64,000 bases of DNA, taken from contig CAUWAG010000020.1 of NCBI GenBank assembly GCA_963556695.1, positions 3,162,001-3,226,000 of the forward strand, written 5' to 3'. Shown piece by piece: positions 21,772 to 32,676 of the stretch. The notes beneath the pieces are model-generated. The model saw nothing but the letters and a program-made list of their open reading frames with translations, was not told the origin of the DNA and did no database searches. The first letter of the stretch is position 1; every line of letters begins with the position of its first letter. The translations under genes were made by a program, and so were the position numbers. Source of the DNA: Anthostomella pinea (lineage: Eukaryota; Ascomycota; Sordariomycetes; Xylariales; Xylariaceae).

Positions 21772-22740
21772 TCACGCCTTCCTGCGCTTCGACTTCTTGC
21801 CCGCGCCTCCCGCATCAGCACCCGTAGCATCGGCCGCCAGTATAGCATCCAGAACATCGGAGCCGGCGTTCACCAGCTCCTCTGACCGCGCCACAGCCCC
21901 CGCGGCCGCCCTCATGGGGTCCGCCTGCGCGATCAGGGGTACGGTCGTGGCGAGCATGGTCTGGAAGGGCCGCGCGATGAAGTGGCCCTGGCTGTCGAAC
22001 CACTCGGTGAAGGAACGCGCGAGCTCGATCGTCTGCGGGGACCCCTTCTTGGGCGTCGTGGTGACCTTGACGTGGTAGGTTGGCACGAGCTTCTTGGTCG
22101 AGGTCGCGATGGAGATCTGTGGTTTTGGGGTTTCTGGTCAGCTTCTATGATCCCTGGGTTACACTCTCTTGCGCTCTCTTTCCTCTCCGTCTCCGTTTCC
22201 CGTGCTCTATCTATTATCTACCGGCGAGTTCAAGCTCGAAAGGGGGAAGAGAACCGGGGAGAGGCGGATCGCATCATCATTCGCAGGTAGGTATGTGGGA
22301 AGAAACGCACCTTTGACCCGTCAGCCGCCACGCCCTGGTACACGGTGCCCTTCTCGACGGAGCCGATCCAGAAGGTCAGCAGGCCGTTGAGTACCGAGTA
22401 GAGCGCGACGGCGGCCGCCGTGTAGTACTTGGTGTCCTCGAAGCCGAGCTTGTAGTCCCACAGGAAGCAGGTGGCCGCGACGGCGAAGGCGCCGTACCCC
22501 AGCGCCAGCCGCGTGTCCAGCAGGCTGTTGTCCTGCCGGAACTTGAGGGAGTTGAGGTAGTTCGGGATCGCGTCGTCGGACGTGTTCTTGAGGTCTGTTT
22601 GGTTGGGAGGGTTGGTCAGTCTGCTGGTAGCTTGGAGCTGGGGAGCTTGCAGGTCGCTTGCGTTGGAGGGGAGCCGGGAGGGGAGGGGAGCTGGGCTTAC
22701 CTGCTATGTTGTGGACGGTGATCTTCTCTTGCGACGCCAT
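21772..22740 (-). CDS. SPC2: Signal peptidase complex subunit 2 (SPC25-type)
   Basis: Three exons (22701-22740, 22311-22594, 21772-22116) with introns 22595-22700 and 22117-22310 give 222 aa, close to the 226 aa of human SPC25. This non-catalytic subunit of the ER signal peptidase helps contact the translocon. The first exon gives MASQEKITVHNIAG. It is followed by DAIPNYLNSLKFRQDNSLLDTRL, a membrane hairpin formed by YGAFAVAATCFLWDYKLGFE and AAAVALYSVLNGLLTFWIG, and the cytosolic part GTVYQGVAADGSKISIATS. The tail is lysine-rich (KKSKRRKA). It is divergent from EMC3, another ER membrane biogenesis factor, with 344 bp between the start codons. Confidence 0.92.
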
Positions 22741-23084
22741 GGTGACTTGCTTGCTCTTCTCCTGGTCGAAAGTGTAGAAAGGGTATGGGCGGTATCTCGG
22801 AGTTGTTGGACATGGAAGGGCAAGACACCCGTGGCAGCTCGTGGTCGTAAGTCAGCTCCCGCCAACGCTGGAAACGTGGCTTCCATTCACTGTGGAGCGC
22901 TTTAACGTTCGGCCATTCAGCCGACATCAGGGGGTCGATCCAGCGGCGGCTCCAGCCTCAGCCAGTGCAACCACAATTGTCAGCCCGAGCCAGCATCCCG
23001 AGCTCTGGACAATCAACGTCAACTCCCCTTTTTGGACATTCAAGTTGCAGCATAACGAGCCGAGTCGCACGACTTTGTCCAATC
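22741..23084. promoter_or_regulatory. Divergent promoter SPC2 / EMC3
   Basis: This 344-bp gap joins two divergent ER-biogenesis genes. A CCAAT box-like sequence sits at 23078-23082, only a few bases before the EMC3 start, so it is probably part of the leader rather than a promoter element. No unfolded-protein-response element could be assigned with confidence. Confidence 0.4.
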
Positions 23085-24037
23085 ATGGCTCGATTACCGG
23101 TGCAGACGATCCAGCGGGATCCCCAGCTGTTGTGAGTAGTGTATCCGATGTAGACAGAAAGAAATCAAGCTGATCCCTTCCAAGTTACTGGATCCTGTTC
23201 CCGATTACCGTCGTGATGGTAGGCAGCTCCGCCCTGTTCCTCGTCTAGGTTATCGAAGTACTCACGCGAGGACAGGTCTTGACGGGTATACTGCGACACT
23301 ACGCGACCGTCCTGATGGCCACGTCGCCGAAGAAGCTGGACCAGAAGACCATGCGGGAACAGCGGTCGATGCTGCACGGCGTCGCAACGCGCAGCAACTT
23401 CCACGTCCTCTCGGGCCCGTCCTTCCGCGCGCGCCGCGACTACCTCACCAACGCCTACGAGACGGGCGCCTTTCTCAAGAGCCCCGACCAGCGCGGCCAG
23501 CCCCCGCCGAACCCCATGACCGACCCGGGCGCCATGGACGGCATGATGGGCATGATGAAGAACAACATGGCCATGATGATCCCCAACACCTTGATCATGA
23601 GCTGGATCAACGCCTTCTTCAGCGGCTTTGTCATCATCAAGCTGCCGTTCCCCATCACCGTCAAGTTCAAGAGCATGTTGCAGGCCGGCGTCGCGACCAG
23701 GGAGATGGACCCTAGGTGGATGTCCAGCATCAGCTGGTACTTCCTGTGTATCTTTGGGCTGCAGTCCGTCTTCAACTTCCTGCTGGGAAGCGATAATGGT
23801 GAGAATACTCGACCCACGCCACTTGGCATATAGACGACTGACGAGAGAGTAGCCGCCAGTCAGATGGCCCAGCAGATGGGCGGCATGGGTCCTCAAGCCG
23901 GTGCTCAGATGTTTGGCCCTGGCGTCGACCCAGACAAGCAGTTCAAGATAGAGACGGAGAATCTCGCAGTGGTCGAGCATTACTCGGTCCTCGATGGTGT
24001 GGAGGATAGATTGCTCGAGGGTATCATGTCTAAATAG
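23085..24037 (+). CDS. EMC3: ER membrane protein complex subunit 3
   Basis: Four exons (23085-23131, 23185-23218, 23276-23798, 23853-24037) give 262 aa; yeast Emc3 is 253 and human 261. EMC3 is the Oxa1-superfamily core of the EMC insertase, which places tail-anchored and multipass proteins in the ER membrane. Typical features are the first membrane segment (YWILFPITVVMVLTGILRHY), the basic loop with SNFHVLSGPSFRARRDYLTN, a methionine-rich stretch DGMMGMMKNNMAMMIPNTLI, membrane segments MSWINAFFSGFVIIKLPFPI and SISWYFLCIFGLQSVFNFLL, and the ending LLEGIMSK. The first two exons are only 47 and 34 nt; the join TT|T TAC restores the family-typical FYWILFP. It converges with RPC25, with 116 bp between the stops. 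Confidence 0.93.
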
Positions 24038-24153
24038 AGCAAGGCCAGCTGTTTCGCTATACCTACTACCCAGGTCCGAAGGAAGCCCCCAAACGCCCCA
24101 AGCCATGTGTCTATACAGCATGCAAGATGCAGCCAACAGCGCAATGAATATAC

Positions 24154-24981
24154 TCAGTCCCACCACAGGCACACCCCGAGTCCTTCTTTCATCATGGTGC
24201 CTTGGATGCTGTAGGGAGAAACCTTTTTAGCGTTCTCCATATCCTCATCTTCCACAGTCTCGGGCATCTGATCATTCCACACCTCGTCGATGACTTGGAA
24301 GCGAACCATTTCGTTCTTATCATAATGCATTCTCTCATCATCCTCCAGTACCCAGATCCAGGACTGTTCGTTATGGTCGCTAGAAGCAGTTAGCACATAA
24401 GTTCTCTGATGTATGTACCTGCAATACTCACAACTCGGTGCTCTCGGGCAGCTCTTTGTAGGGGACGAAGATATCTTCAAAGAACTCGGTGCGAACTGGT
24501 GCCGTGTCAGAGACCCTGCAGGCTTTCCTGGCGGGTTTTAAGGGACATACTGTTGAGGCCTTCCGGGGTAGAGCTGCTGATGCGGCCGAACAGTGTCTCG
24601 CCCTTGAAAGGTCTGAAGACAATCATGCGAAACTCGACTGTGGGCATGTCAGCCACCGTCTATCATAGCCGACAACTTTTTCAAGCTCTATGCAGAGGCA
24701 GAGACTGAGACCGACATACCATTGACATTCACAAGGCCCGTGCCATGACCGATCAGTCCCTCAGACGCCCACAGCAGGTCGAACATGCAGATGCAAAGGC
24801 CGATCTTCTGGATGACTCTGTTGGAGTACTTGGCGTTGATGTTGTTCTCGATGGCGATGCGACTGTGCTGCTCGAACTGCGACGGTGGGATTTGCACCAG
24901 ATCCGCGATTTTTGTCTAAAAGAGTAGTTAGCGTCTCATCCTGTATTGAGTTACAAGTAGCTTACTCACTAGGATGAACAT
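24154..24981 (-). CDS. RPC25: DNA-directed RNA polymerase III subunit RPC25 (RPC8)
   Basis: Five exons (24970-24981, 24720-24915, 24551-24637, 24432-24495, 24154-24379) give 194 aa in consistent phase. RPC25 is the Rpb7-like stalk subunit of Pol III and works in initiation. The first exon is only 12 nt (MFIL), completed as MFILTKIADLVQIPPSQF after a 54-nt intron. It continues with INAKYSNRVIQKIGLCICM, LIGHGTGLVNVN, VEFRMIVFRPFKGE, ISSSTPEGLN, the OB-fold strand RTEFFEDIFVPYKELPEST and EQSWIWVLEDDERMHYDKNE, and ends GLGVCLWWD. The third intron (24496-24550) was placed with its acceptor CACCAG because that gives the family sequence STPEGLNIRTEFFEDIF. Confidence 0.92.
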
Positions 24982-25982
24982 GTTCGTCAGCTCTAGTCGT
25001 GATATCTCATGGTGGTTTTCTTCGTCTGAGTCTTGCGACCCCGTAGCTTAATCTGCCTGCAGCTCTGATCGCGAGTGAGTGAGGCCGTGCCCCACCATTC
25101 AAAGAAAGTGGCATGTGGGGTCCTATTTATTAGGTACCTCGGTAGCTAAGTTTATGCACAGTCACCGCCCGATAAGCTCATTGGATTAATGCCAATACGG
25201 GAGCTAGCACACACACGATTTAGCGTGATGCATTAAATCCACCTCCAGCTGCAAGCTTCCCGTCAACCCTGTACCTGGTCAAACCAGAACACCACCAGAA
25301 ACTTCACAACGTGGGAATCTGGCACTGTCTGGGTCAGTCTGGTTCATCTTCAGACCAATCCTGCGACGCCAACCTTGCCTGGCATCTACTTCACGCTGGG
25401 CTCTTTGCAACAGGCGATGATAGCCTGATACGTTTCTCCCATCTTTTGACTGTTCGGTCGAAAGCATCATTCAACAACCCTCCTTCAAGGTGCCAGCTCG
25501 ACAAGTTCACGCGCCTCAAGAGCTGATACGCGCTCGGACCGCATCACTTTGCCCTCAACTCGTGGTGCATCGGTCACCTTGACTTTTCTACACAGTAGTT
25601 CAAGCAAGGTGCACTTCCTCTGGTTCCTCTCTTCTTTCCAACCACTTCAGCTTCGGTATCATCTTGACACGGCAGCTTGACGCAAAACGAATTCTACGCA
25701 TCAATTCTGGGTATAGTCACCTACTCAACACTTCTCCTGGACTGTATGGCACACCCCCAAGCATCTACCAATTTCCACTCCCTGAGCGCGCCTTCTTCTG
25801 CGCTTCCTCAGTGCCTCACCATTACCCTCACCTCTGCATCACTCCACCTCACTACTTTCCAAGTGTGGTTCTAACAGTTGGGGACCCAGGTTTTTCGTCG
25901 TCGTTCTCGTGGCAGCCTTTGCGATTACCCCTCCTCCGTCTTACTCTTCTGTCAGGTATACCAGTCTCCATCGGCAGACAAG
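24982..25982. other. Intergenic and 5' leader region
   Basis: This 1-kb gap between divergent RPC25 and the NUFIP1-like gene has no convincing gene. The right part (about 25600-25980) is strongly pyrimidine-rich (C/T) and includes an in-frame upstream extension of the next gene from 25878. It is treated as leader because the downstream ATG has a good context. Confidence 0.4.
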
Positions 25983-27931
25983 ATGGCTTATCCTTACGCA
26001 CCCCCTCCGCCTGCACCTTCAACCGCGTCGCCTAGTCCGTATCCAGCGTATGCACAAGGTCAAGGTCAAGGCTCAGCCTACAATCATACCTCTCGTGGCG
26101 GCCATAGTCAGCACGCCAACGGCGGCAGAGCGCGTGGTCACCCAGGCCACCAACACCAAGGCCCTGGTCGCAGTGAGTACGGCGCGCCGTACTACCAGCA
26201 GCAGGAATATGCATCACCTGTCAATCAGCCTTACAGCTCTCCGCAATCCACTGCTTACTGGGAGCAGAGCGCACCACATATGAATCACCACCATCCGCCA
26301 GCATCCCCTCTCCCTCCCGCGGGTTACTCTCCCACCCCCAACTATCCTACCCAGGGCTATGCCCATTCGCCGGCTCAAGGCTACCAGGCGCAATACCCAG
26401 CCCAGTCCCCTCGTCCCTCGTACGGTGCTGCGTATGGCCAACCGCCCAATGATTATCCTCAACGGTGGGCTGAGCAAGGACCTACCTATGCATCCTATCC
26501 CAGTCGTGGAGGTCGGGCAGGTTACCAGACTGACCGAGGTGGTCACAAGTCTGACCACGCAATGGGAACGCCTCTACGCATGGGATTTGACCAGCGGCAT
26601 GACCACTCTACAAGCACAAGCGCTGCCTATGGTCAACCATACCCTCACAGCAATCATCAGCCTACCCCTTACCAGCAACCCGCGTACAGTTACCCTCCTG
26701 TTCCTGCACCCCCCTTTGCGGGATCCTCGCATGCCACTCACGCACCCAGTAACAGAGGTGGCCATGACTATGGCCGTGGCCGTGGCCGTGGCGATGGCGC
26801 CGGCCATTCTCACAGAGGTGGTCGTTTCGGCGGAAACGGTGATCGGGGCGATAAGTTTCGCAACCGCGATCACCGTCCCCAGCAGGGACCGAACAACCAT
26901 CAGAAGTCTGACGCAGCTTCCTCGAAGAAAAAGAAGCGGAAGACCAACACTCTTGGATTGACACCTGGAGATGGTGACTCAGAAGACGGGCTTGTTGACG
27001 AAGAAAAACGTCTGGAGGAGCTGCTCGGTCCGCTCCCGAGGTAGGTTCAGCTTACTTCCCTACTCTGTCGCCGTGTGAGCATTGTGTGTTAACCTCGATG
27101 ATTTGCAGTATTGCCAACATGTCAGCCTACATTGCCGAGCGTAGAGCCAACTACCCTACGAAGGCCCGCGCCCAGGCCCGACTCCAAGCCAAGAAGGATG
27201 CTGGCCCGGCCAATAGTGGCAATTCCGCAACTACCGAGGTCGATAGAGACTTGGCAGAGGCTGACAGATTGCGCAAAAAACTAGCCAAGGTGGAACGCAA
27301 GCTGGAAAAGCGCAAAAGAGCCACCAACGACGAGGGGGACGACATGAGAGCAAGCTCTGGCTCATCTGATGAGGATTCCGAAGATGAAAAACCTGAGACC
27401 ATGGGCACTGGAAAGACCAGCAATGCGTTCTTGCCCCCTCCGCCTATCTCACGAGCGGATCCAACCAACCACTGCAAGTACTACGTTACTGGCGGTAGTT
27501 GTGGCAAAAAGAGCAAGTGCCGATTCGTACACGATCCTGCTCGCCGCGAGATTGCCTTGCAAGCCCGTACCAGAAATGGTGGCAAAATGACTCTCAAGCA
27601 GCGCCTTATGCTCAATGAGGCGGAGAATAGTGAAGTGGAAGTAGTAAAGGCGATCATAGAGCTGCGGGAGAAGGGTCGTTTGGAGGATCCCGAGAATCCT
27701 CCGACTCCGACCAGTATCCAGCATCCACATGAGCATGCACCTTCGGCCGGCGTAACTACTTTGCCCACCACCCCTGGTGCAGCCAATCTGCCACCCAACC
27801 CCTATTCGGGGGCCAAGAAGACGGACCCAACCCACAAAGTGAAGTCCGAGAGTCAGCAACCTTATAAGAATTGGTATCTTGGCGGCTTCTCTAACAAGAA
27901 CCAGGATCTGCAGCCTAGGCAGCTGCCCTGA
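25983..27931 (+). CDS. NUFIP1/Rsa1-like protein with CCCH zinc finger
   Basis: Two exons (25983-27040, 27109-27931) give 626 aa. The N-terminal 300 residues are low-complexity P/Q/Y/G/H-rich with RGG-like patches (GRGRGRGDGAG), typical of RNA-associated disorder. The second exon opens with SIANMSAYIAERRANYPTKA, which matches the conserved NUFIP1 peptide that docks on Snu13/15.5K during box C/D snoRNP assembly. A lysine/arginine-rich helix (LRKKLAKVERKLEKRKR) and an acidic patch follow. Next is a canonical C-x8-C-x5-C-x3-H zinc finger (CKYYVTGGSC then GKKSKCRFVH), and near the C-terminus KNWYLGGFSNK. The start codon in AAGATGG is chosen over the upstream frame start at 25878. Animal NUFIP1 carries a C2H2 finger; the CCCH finger is the fungal form to my knowledge. 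Confidence 0.82.
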
Positions 27932-29325
27932 TCGGTCGAGTAGCGCACCATGCGTACGTCCGCACTACAAGCAACGGAAGTCTCTCATTATAGTGGTGAG
28001 AGATGAGACAAGTGCCATGTGGCACGGTCTTCTACTTCTTGCTGTTACTGGACGGCCTGCCTACCTTTACTTGAAGTTGTGAGCTGTTCTGTGCGTACTT
28101 GCACTGCACACATCTTCCGGCATTCCCATCGCGTAATTCACCTGTCCCGCAAACACTCCAACAGGAAAGGCGCTTTTCAATCAACTTCTCGCATTTGCAA
28201 CCGTTCGTCATCTCACATTGCGTTGTCTATACGAGACACAGTTGCAGGCCGCATAGGTCGGCGATGCAAACACATACCAATACTCACTCATAACCTTGCA
28301 ATGACGTTCGAGGTTTGGTGTGGTTACAGAGCATTTGTTCTCGCAGAAATCTTTCACACTGCATCTTTAATGGTTCAGTTCAATACTTAGTTCCTCCCAA
28401 CCACATAAAACTACTGGCCTCCACGACCACAACCACAACCACAACGACGATCACGGTGAGCTACACTCTCACAAGATTCCAGTACCTTTCACCAGCTCTC
28501 CCGGAGAAACTCCATTTGCTTGATTGCTCTTGCTACTCAGGATCTTCAGGGTTCAAGGAAGGGATGGTTCCTGCTTGCAAGGTCAAGCACGGTGGATCAG
28601 AAACTCGGTATGGCGAGAACGGTATCATTGGATGGCGTTCGGGGTGGGACTGGAAAGGAACTTCTCTGGACTCTCCGGAGCGGGTGGATGCATTGCATAT
28701 GCATATGCACCCAGATACCGACGCGTGGGTATGCTTGCCCGCGTGTCTTGTTCTGAATAGTAATAGAGATGATCTCTACCCAACCAGGTCTTTGTCTTCG
28801 CATTGTCGCTAGAACAGTTGGATGTGAATGTGATATGTTTGATGCAGGTGGGTAGCCCGTTGTCGAGGCTGTCAGAACAAGGACAGGACATGCGAGAAAG
28901 TGTGGCCGTGACGAGTATTTGAATGTATAGCACAATGCCATTATCGGCATGTAGTGGTTCAGACATGCGAGCATCTGACTCGCTGGGCAGGGGTCAATGT
29001 CCATCCAAACTAAGCAGAATCTCCTTGGCAGATGAGACTGAAGCCCGTATCAGCCCCTGACAGTAAGGTCGATAGGGCAGCACCACTCGAGTCACGTTCC
29101 AAGATTAACAGGGTCTTTTATTGCCCATCAAGATCTTATTCTTTCTAATTTCAACTTGCCTGACATCTGAGTCTTCGTTCATTTTCCCCACCGCAGGTCC
29201 TGATCGAGCAACTACTCGCAAATGCCATGTCTCCGATGCCAGTATCCGTGGCACTGAACGCCGACAACGCCATCGAATGCATGAAATCGACTCTGCCCCG
29301 TTTCCCGCTGTTCGAGAGATCGCTC
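27932..29325. other. Intergenic, no gene seen
   Basis: This holds the 3' regions of two convergent genes. Open frames at 28019-28812 lack domains and overlap each other. A short CAACCA-type simple repeat lies at about 28421-28450. Confidence 0.45.
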
Positions 29326-30822
29326 CTATACAAGCAGAACGGCGTTGACGCAGCCGTCCATCTCCGGGTTGTTTGTGATTTGGGCATACCGACCCCACCT
29401 ATGAGCAAATTAGAGTCAGTAACTACTCCTATTGGATGTATCGAGAGGAAAAGAGTCGTAATGCGTGTCTCGGGAGTAAAGCTCTTGTCACAGACTAGAA
29501 GAGGGAAATCGCCCTTGAGACACGGCCAGAAGGGGCAATAGGAGACTCATGTACGTACACTACCTTTCCTCCAGCTGTCGTTAAGCCGAGATCCGACACG
29601 TCTACCTCCAGGACAGTACCTTTCGTGAGGACGCCTAACTGAGTATGGAGAGGCTGCCTATTGGGAAATTAAAGTCAGTAATTACTCCTGAGATATTTTG
29701 CCAAGAAAACTAAAGTCCTACGTGTCTCGGGAGCAAAGGCTCTCGACACAGGCTAGAAGAGGAAATTCGCGCCCAGGACATGACCATATGGGGTAATAGG
29801 AGACTCGAAAATTTACATACTGCGGACTTTTCTTGACCGAAAGGATCTTGAGTTGTACTGTTACGTTGAGTCTTGAGAGAAATTAGTACTGGCCCATATC
29901 GACAGGATGCTTGAAGATGAGACTTACTCTGGATGAGTCGTGTGACATCGCTTGTAACTACTATCCGTTAATCGCATGCTCTCTCTAGAAATCGAACGTC
30001 CCTGAGAGTTGGCTGGGATGCCTGAGTTCCATGGTTGACTAACCGTAAGCCCATCGGTCTGATGAACCGCTCGTCTGGGAGGTGATTGTCAGCAGAAGTT
30101 ACTCATATAAAGGTCTGACGCCCTCGAGCTACTCACACTTGACAGGTCTGCGCGTAAAGTCGGGTCCGACAAAGGTCGGCTTTGTGATCATCCTCTTCCA
30201 GGACTTGGTGGCCTTCTTGCCGGTACTGAAAGTTCGGGGTCAGTGGTTGCTCCCGTCATAGGGTCTGGACGTCACTCACTGAATGACCTTGAAAGTTTCC
30301 TATAGCGACGAAGCTCATGTCAGCTTCTGTTCCAACGGAGTAACACACCAGGCACTACATTATCAGGGGACCATACCTCGTCGGCGATTCCTCGAACTTT
30401 GGGCAGGGGCACAGCGAAGCGCGCCGCCTTCTCGGACCGTCTGTTCTTGATGGCGCTGGACAAGCTCTTGGCCTCGTTCGAGTTTCGGTCGAGCAGGTAG
30501 TTGGGCAGGGGCGTGGAGGGGTCCTTGTCGGAGGCGGACTGGACGTTCTTCTCCTCCATGGCCTTGATCTGCTTGCGCATCTGGATCTTCTCCTTGTGGC
30601 GCTTCTGGGCGTACTGCTTCGCGGCCAGGCCCCTCAGGTTCTGCGCCTTCTCGCTGGCGTCGTGGCCCTTTCTGGCCTCGCGCTTGCGCGTGCGCTCCTC
30701 ATGATCCAGGCGCCGACCATGCTGCTTGGTGAATCGTTCCATGTACCTTGGGTTCCGGTCAGTACATCGTCGAGGATCAACATGCTACACGCGGGTGGTT
30801 CAGCATACTCATTTTGAGGCAT
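29326..30822 (-). CDS. NSA2: Ribosome biogenesis protein NSA2
   Basis: Nine exons give 258 aa (yeast 261): 30809-30822, 30377-30746, 30280-30299, 30137-30225, 30044-30074, 29928-29957, 29821-29871, 29559-29657 and 29326-29398. Nsa2 is an eS8-like factor of pre-60S particles, needed for ITS2 processing steps in the nucleolus. The protein reads [20 protein letters not shown], then [119 protein letters not shown] and [20 protein letters not shown], ending GCVNAVLLV. Eight introns in 258 codons is unusually dense for this window. The last two introns (29658-29820 and 29399-29558) are long and homologous to each other. The gene is divergent from MRPL49. Confidence 0.93.
29399..29558 (-). repeat. 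Introner-like intron copy A (NSA2 intron 8)
   Basis: This 160-nt intron interrupts codon GTG of KVVWGR. It starts GTACGT and ends CTCATAG. Read on the minus strand it shares collinear blocks with copy B: GAGTCTCCTATT near the donor, CTCTTCTAG and CTGTG mid-way, CTCCCGAGACACG, and TTACTGACT then TAATTT before the acceptor. It also contains an 8-bp inverted repeat, CGTGTCTC and GAGACACG. Confidence 0.85.
29658..29820 (-). repeat. Introner-like intron copy B (NSA2 intron 7)
   Basis: This 163-nt intron starts GTATGT and ends CCCAATAG, 99 nt of exon away from copy A. The same blocks occur in the same order and spacing, including the region around both splice sites, so a whole intron rather than an internal repeat was copied. 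The inverted-repeat arm is degraded in this copy. Confidence 0.85.
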
Positions 30823-31209
30823 GATGGATGATTCGCCCTCGAGAGGGTCTGGGGTTTGCGGTCGGGTGAATTGGTCTCGGTAATTCGTGTGTTGTCGTCG
30901 TTGGAGGTGCAATGTTCAACCTCTCTAGAAAACGTAGTTGTTATCAGACGCCCCGCCACTATCGAAATTTCGAAGCTGCAGATACCGGGGTAGGTACCAG
31001 CTCGACAGCCCTGACAGCTGCCAGCGGGCGGAAAAACTGCAGAGCTTCGAGACCCACTTTAACTTTTCTCGGACCGGGGGACCCTTATGATAGAGCTTCA
31101 AGTTCAACCTCGACCATTCCGAGCTTTAGGACCTCCGTCGAATCAATTGGGGATAGGGCGACGAGAACCAGCCAAACCGATAGTCCACGCGAGAGAAACC
31201 ATCGCAAAT
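30823..31209. promoter_or_regulatory. Divergent promoter NSA2 / MRPL49
   Basis: This 387-bp gap between divergent ribosome-biogenesis and mitochondrial-ribosome genes suggests co-regulation. No specific site was assigned with confidence. Confidence 0.4.
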
Positions 31210-31854
31210 ATGAGTCGCTCACTGCTCCGCTCCGTGCTGGAGCTGCGCACCCCCATGACGCGCCTCCCGCCGTCCTTCCTCCTGCCCATCCGCTCGCGCG
31301 CCCTCACGACGACGACGCAACACGTCGACCCATCGATCCCCCCGACCAACACCCCGACACAAACAAGCATCCCGCCCAGAGCGCCCTCGCCACCAACCCC
31401 CAACACACTGAGCCGGCCGCAACATCAAACCCCCCCGGCACCGCCCTCCGCAGCCGCAGCCGCCACAGCCCCCTCAACCGCCCAATTCCTCCCGCTCCTA
31501 CGCGCGCAGCCCAACCACTACATCACCATCCTAATCCACGGCCGCCCCTACCTAGTAACCGAAGGCGACCAGATCCGGCTGCCGTTCCTGATGCACGGGG
31601 TGCTGCCGGGGGACGTGCTGCGGCTGACGCGGGCATCGGTGCTGGGCTCGCGCGACTACACGCTGCGGGGCGCGCCGCTGGTCGACGAGCGCTTGTTCGA
31701 GTGCCGTGCCACCGTCACGGGCGTCGAGAGCGAGCCGCTGCGCGTCAAGGTCAAGACGAAGCGCCGCAACCGCCGCAGCCAGCGCGTCGCTAGCAAGCAC
31801 CGCTATACCATCTTACGGGTTAGCGAGCTTAAGGTCTTGGGGCCTGCGGCGTGA
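31210..31854 (+). CDS. MRPL49: Mitochondrial ribosomal protein bL21m
   Basis: A single exon encodes 214 aa. The N-terminus MSRSLLRSVLELRT, with IRSRAL downstream, is an arginine/serine-rich mitochondrial presequence. A proline/threonine/alanine-rich linker to about residue 95 follows and has no counterpart in bacterial L21. The L21 domain follows: HYITILIHGRPYLVTEGDQI, RLPFLMHGVLPGDVLRL, RASVLGSRDYTLRGAPLVDE, ATVTGVESEPLRVKVKTKRR and SKHRYTILRVSELKVLG. bL21m binds 23S-type rRNA in the large mitoribosomal subunit. The ATG at 31210 is chosen because it starts the presequence; the frame is open further upstream (31087) without support. Confidence 0.93.
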   Translation: MSRSLLRSVLELRTPMTRLPPSFLLPIRSRALTTTTQHVDPSIPPTNTPTQTSIPPRAPSPPTPNTLSRPQHQTPPAPPSAAAAATAPSTAQFLPLLRAQPNHYITILIHGRPYLVTEGDQIRLPFLMHGVLPGDVLRLTRASVLGSRDYTLRGAPLVDERLFECRATVTGVESEPLRVKVKTKRRNRRSQRVASKHRYTILRVSELKVLGPAA

Positions 31855-32676
31855 TGATGATGGGGGTTGAGTAGGGAGGGTTTGATGGAGGAGGCGGGGT
31901 TAGGAAGAAGCTGGTGAGACGAGTGGCTGAGAGTCCCTGGAGGGACTGGAGGGGAGGATAGTGAGATGGTCGTGGCGTATAGGGGGACCTCACGCTGCGT
32001 AGGAGGCAACTGACTCTACTTGGATGGCCGTTTCGCTTCAAGGAATGCCACTAATCGATGCCAGGGCATATGCAGAGAAGTTCGAAATCTCGACTGTATA
32101 AAGGGGCAAGAGATTCTACGACAGGTGTAAGAGTAGCAGAGCATCTAACTCATTCCACACGCCAGCATCCAAAGAGGCGATGGAAGATGGTCGGATCTGC
32201 TTGTATCATATGTTCAATTAACAGATTACAAACAAACACTTATTCAAGATAAGGTGAATCAATCATTAAGGTTGATCAAAAGATCGAAGGGTGATCTGAA
32301 TTAGAAATACGGTATTCTGAGAAAACAGAAAGGGGAAAAGGGGGTGTTTCAGTTCGCTAATCGAAGTTCTCTTCATCAAGGCTGGTCATGCCTGTTCTAT
32401 GTGCCAAAGCTCCAAGCCAATCAACCAACAACACCGTAGCTATGATAGCAGAAAAGAGATGGGGAATTCAAACGGATGACAATAAGTAGTCCAACAAAGT
32501 AGTAGGTTGTAGAATGATCCAACAACAATCCTGACACGGCAGCTGGTGTGGGCGGTTTCCAGCTCAGGCTTTGAGCTCCCTCTTCCTCTTTTCGTCTCTT
32601 CCTCTCTCTCGTCCCTCATGAATAAGTTTCATCAGTTTCTGTCTTTCCAACAAAATACGTCTCTAACGCCGCCCCT
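31855..32676. other. Convergent 3' region, no gene seen
   Basis: About 820 bp between the stops of MRPL49 and MPS1. It is AT-rich around 32200-32550 and has no coding-like frame. Confidence 0.45.

Noticed and set aside
25878..25982. Upstream in-frame extension of the NUFIP1-like protein
   Set aside because: C/T-rich leader composition and a better start context at 25983 favour the shorter protein.
30634..31793. Long plus-strand and minus-strand frames overlapping NSA2 and MRPL49 (for example 30912-31793)
   Set aside because: They are shadows of GC-rich coding exons; the NSA2 and MRPL49 frames match known families.
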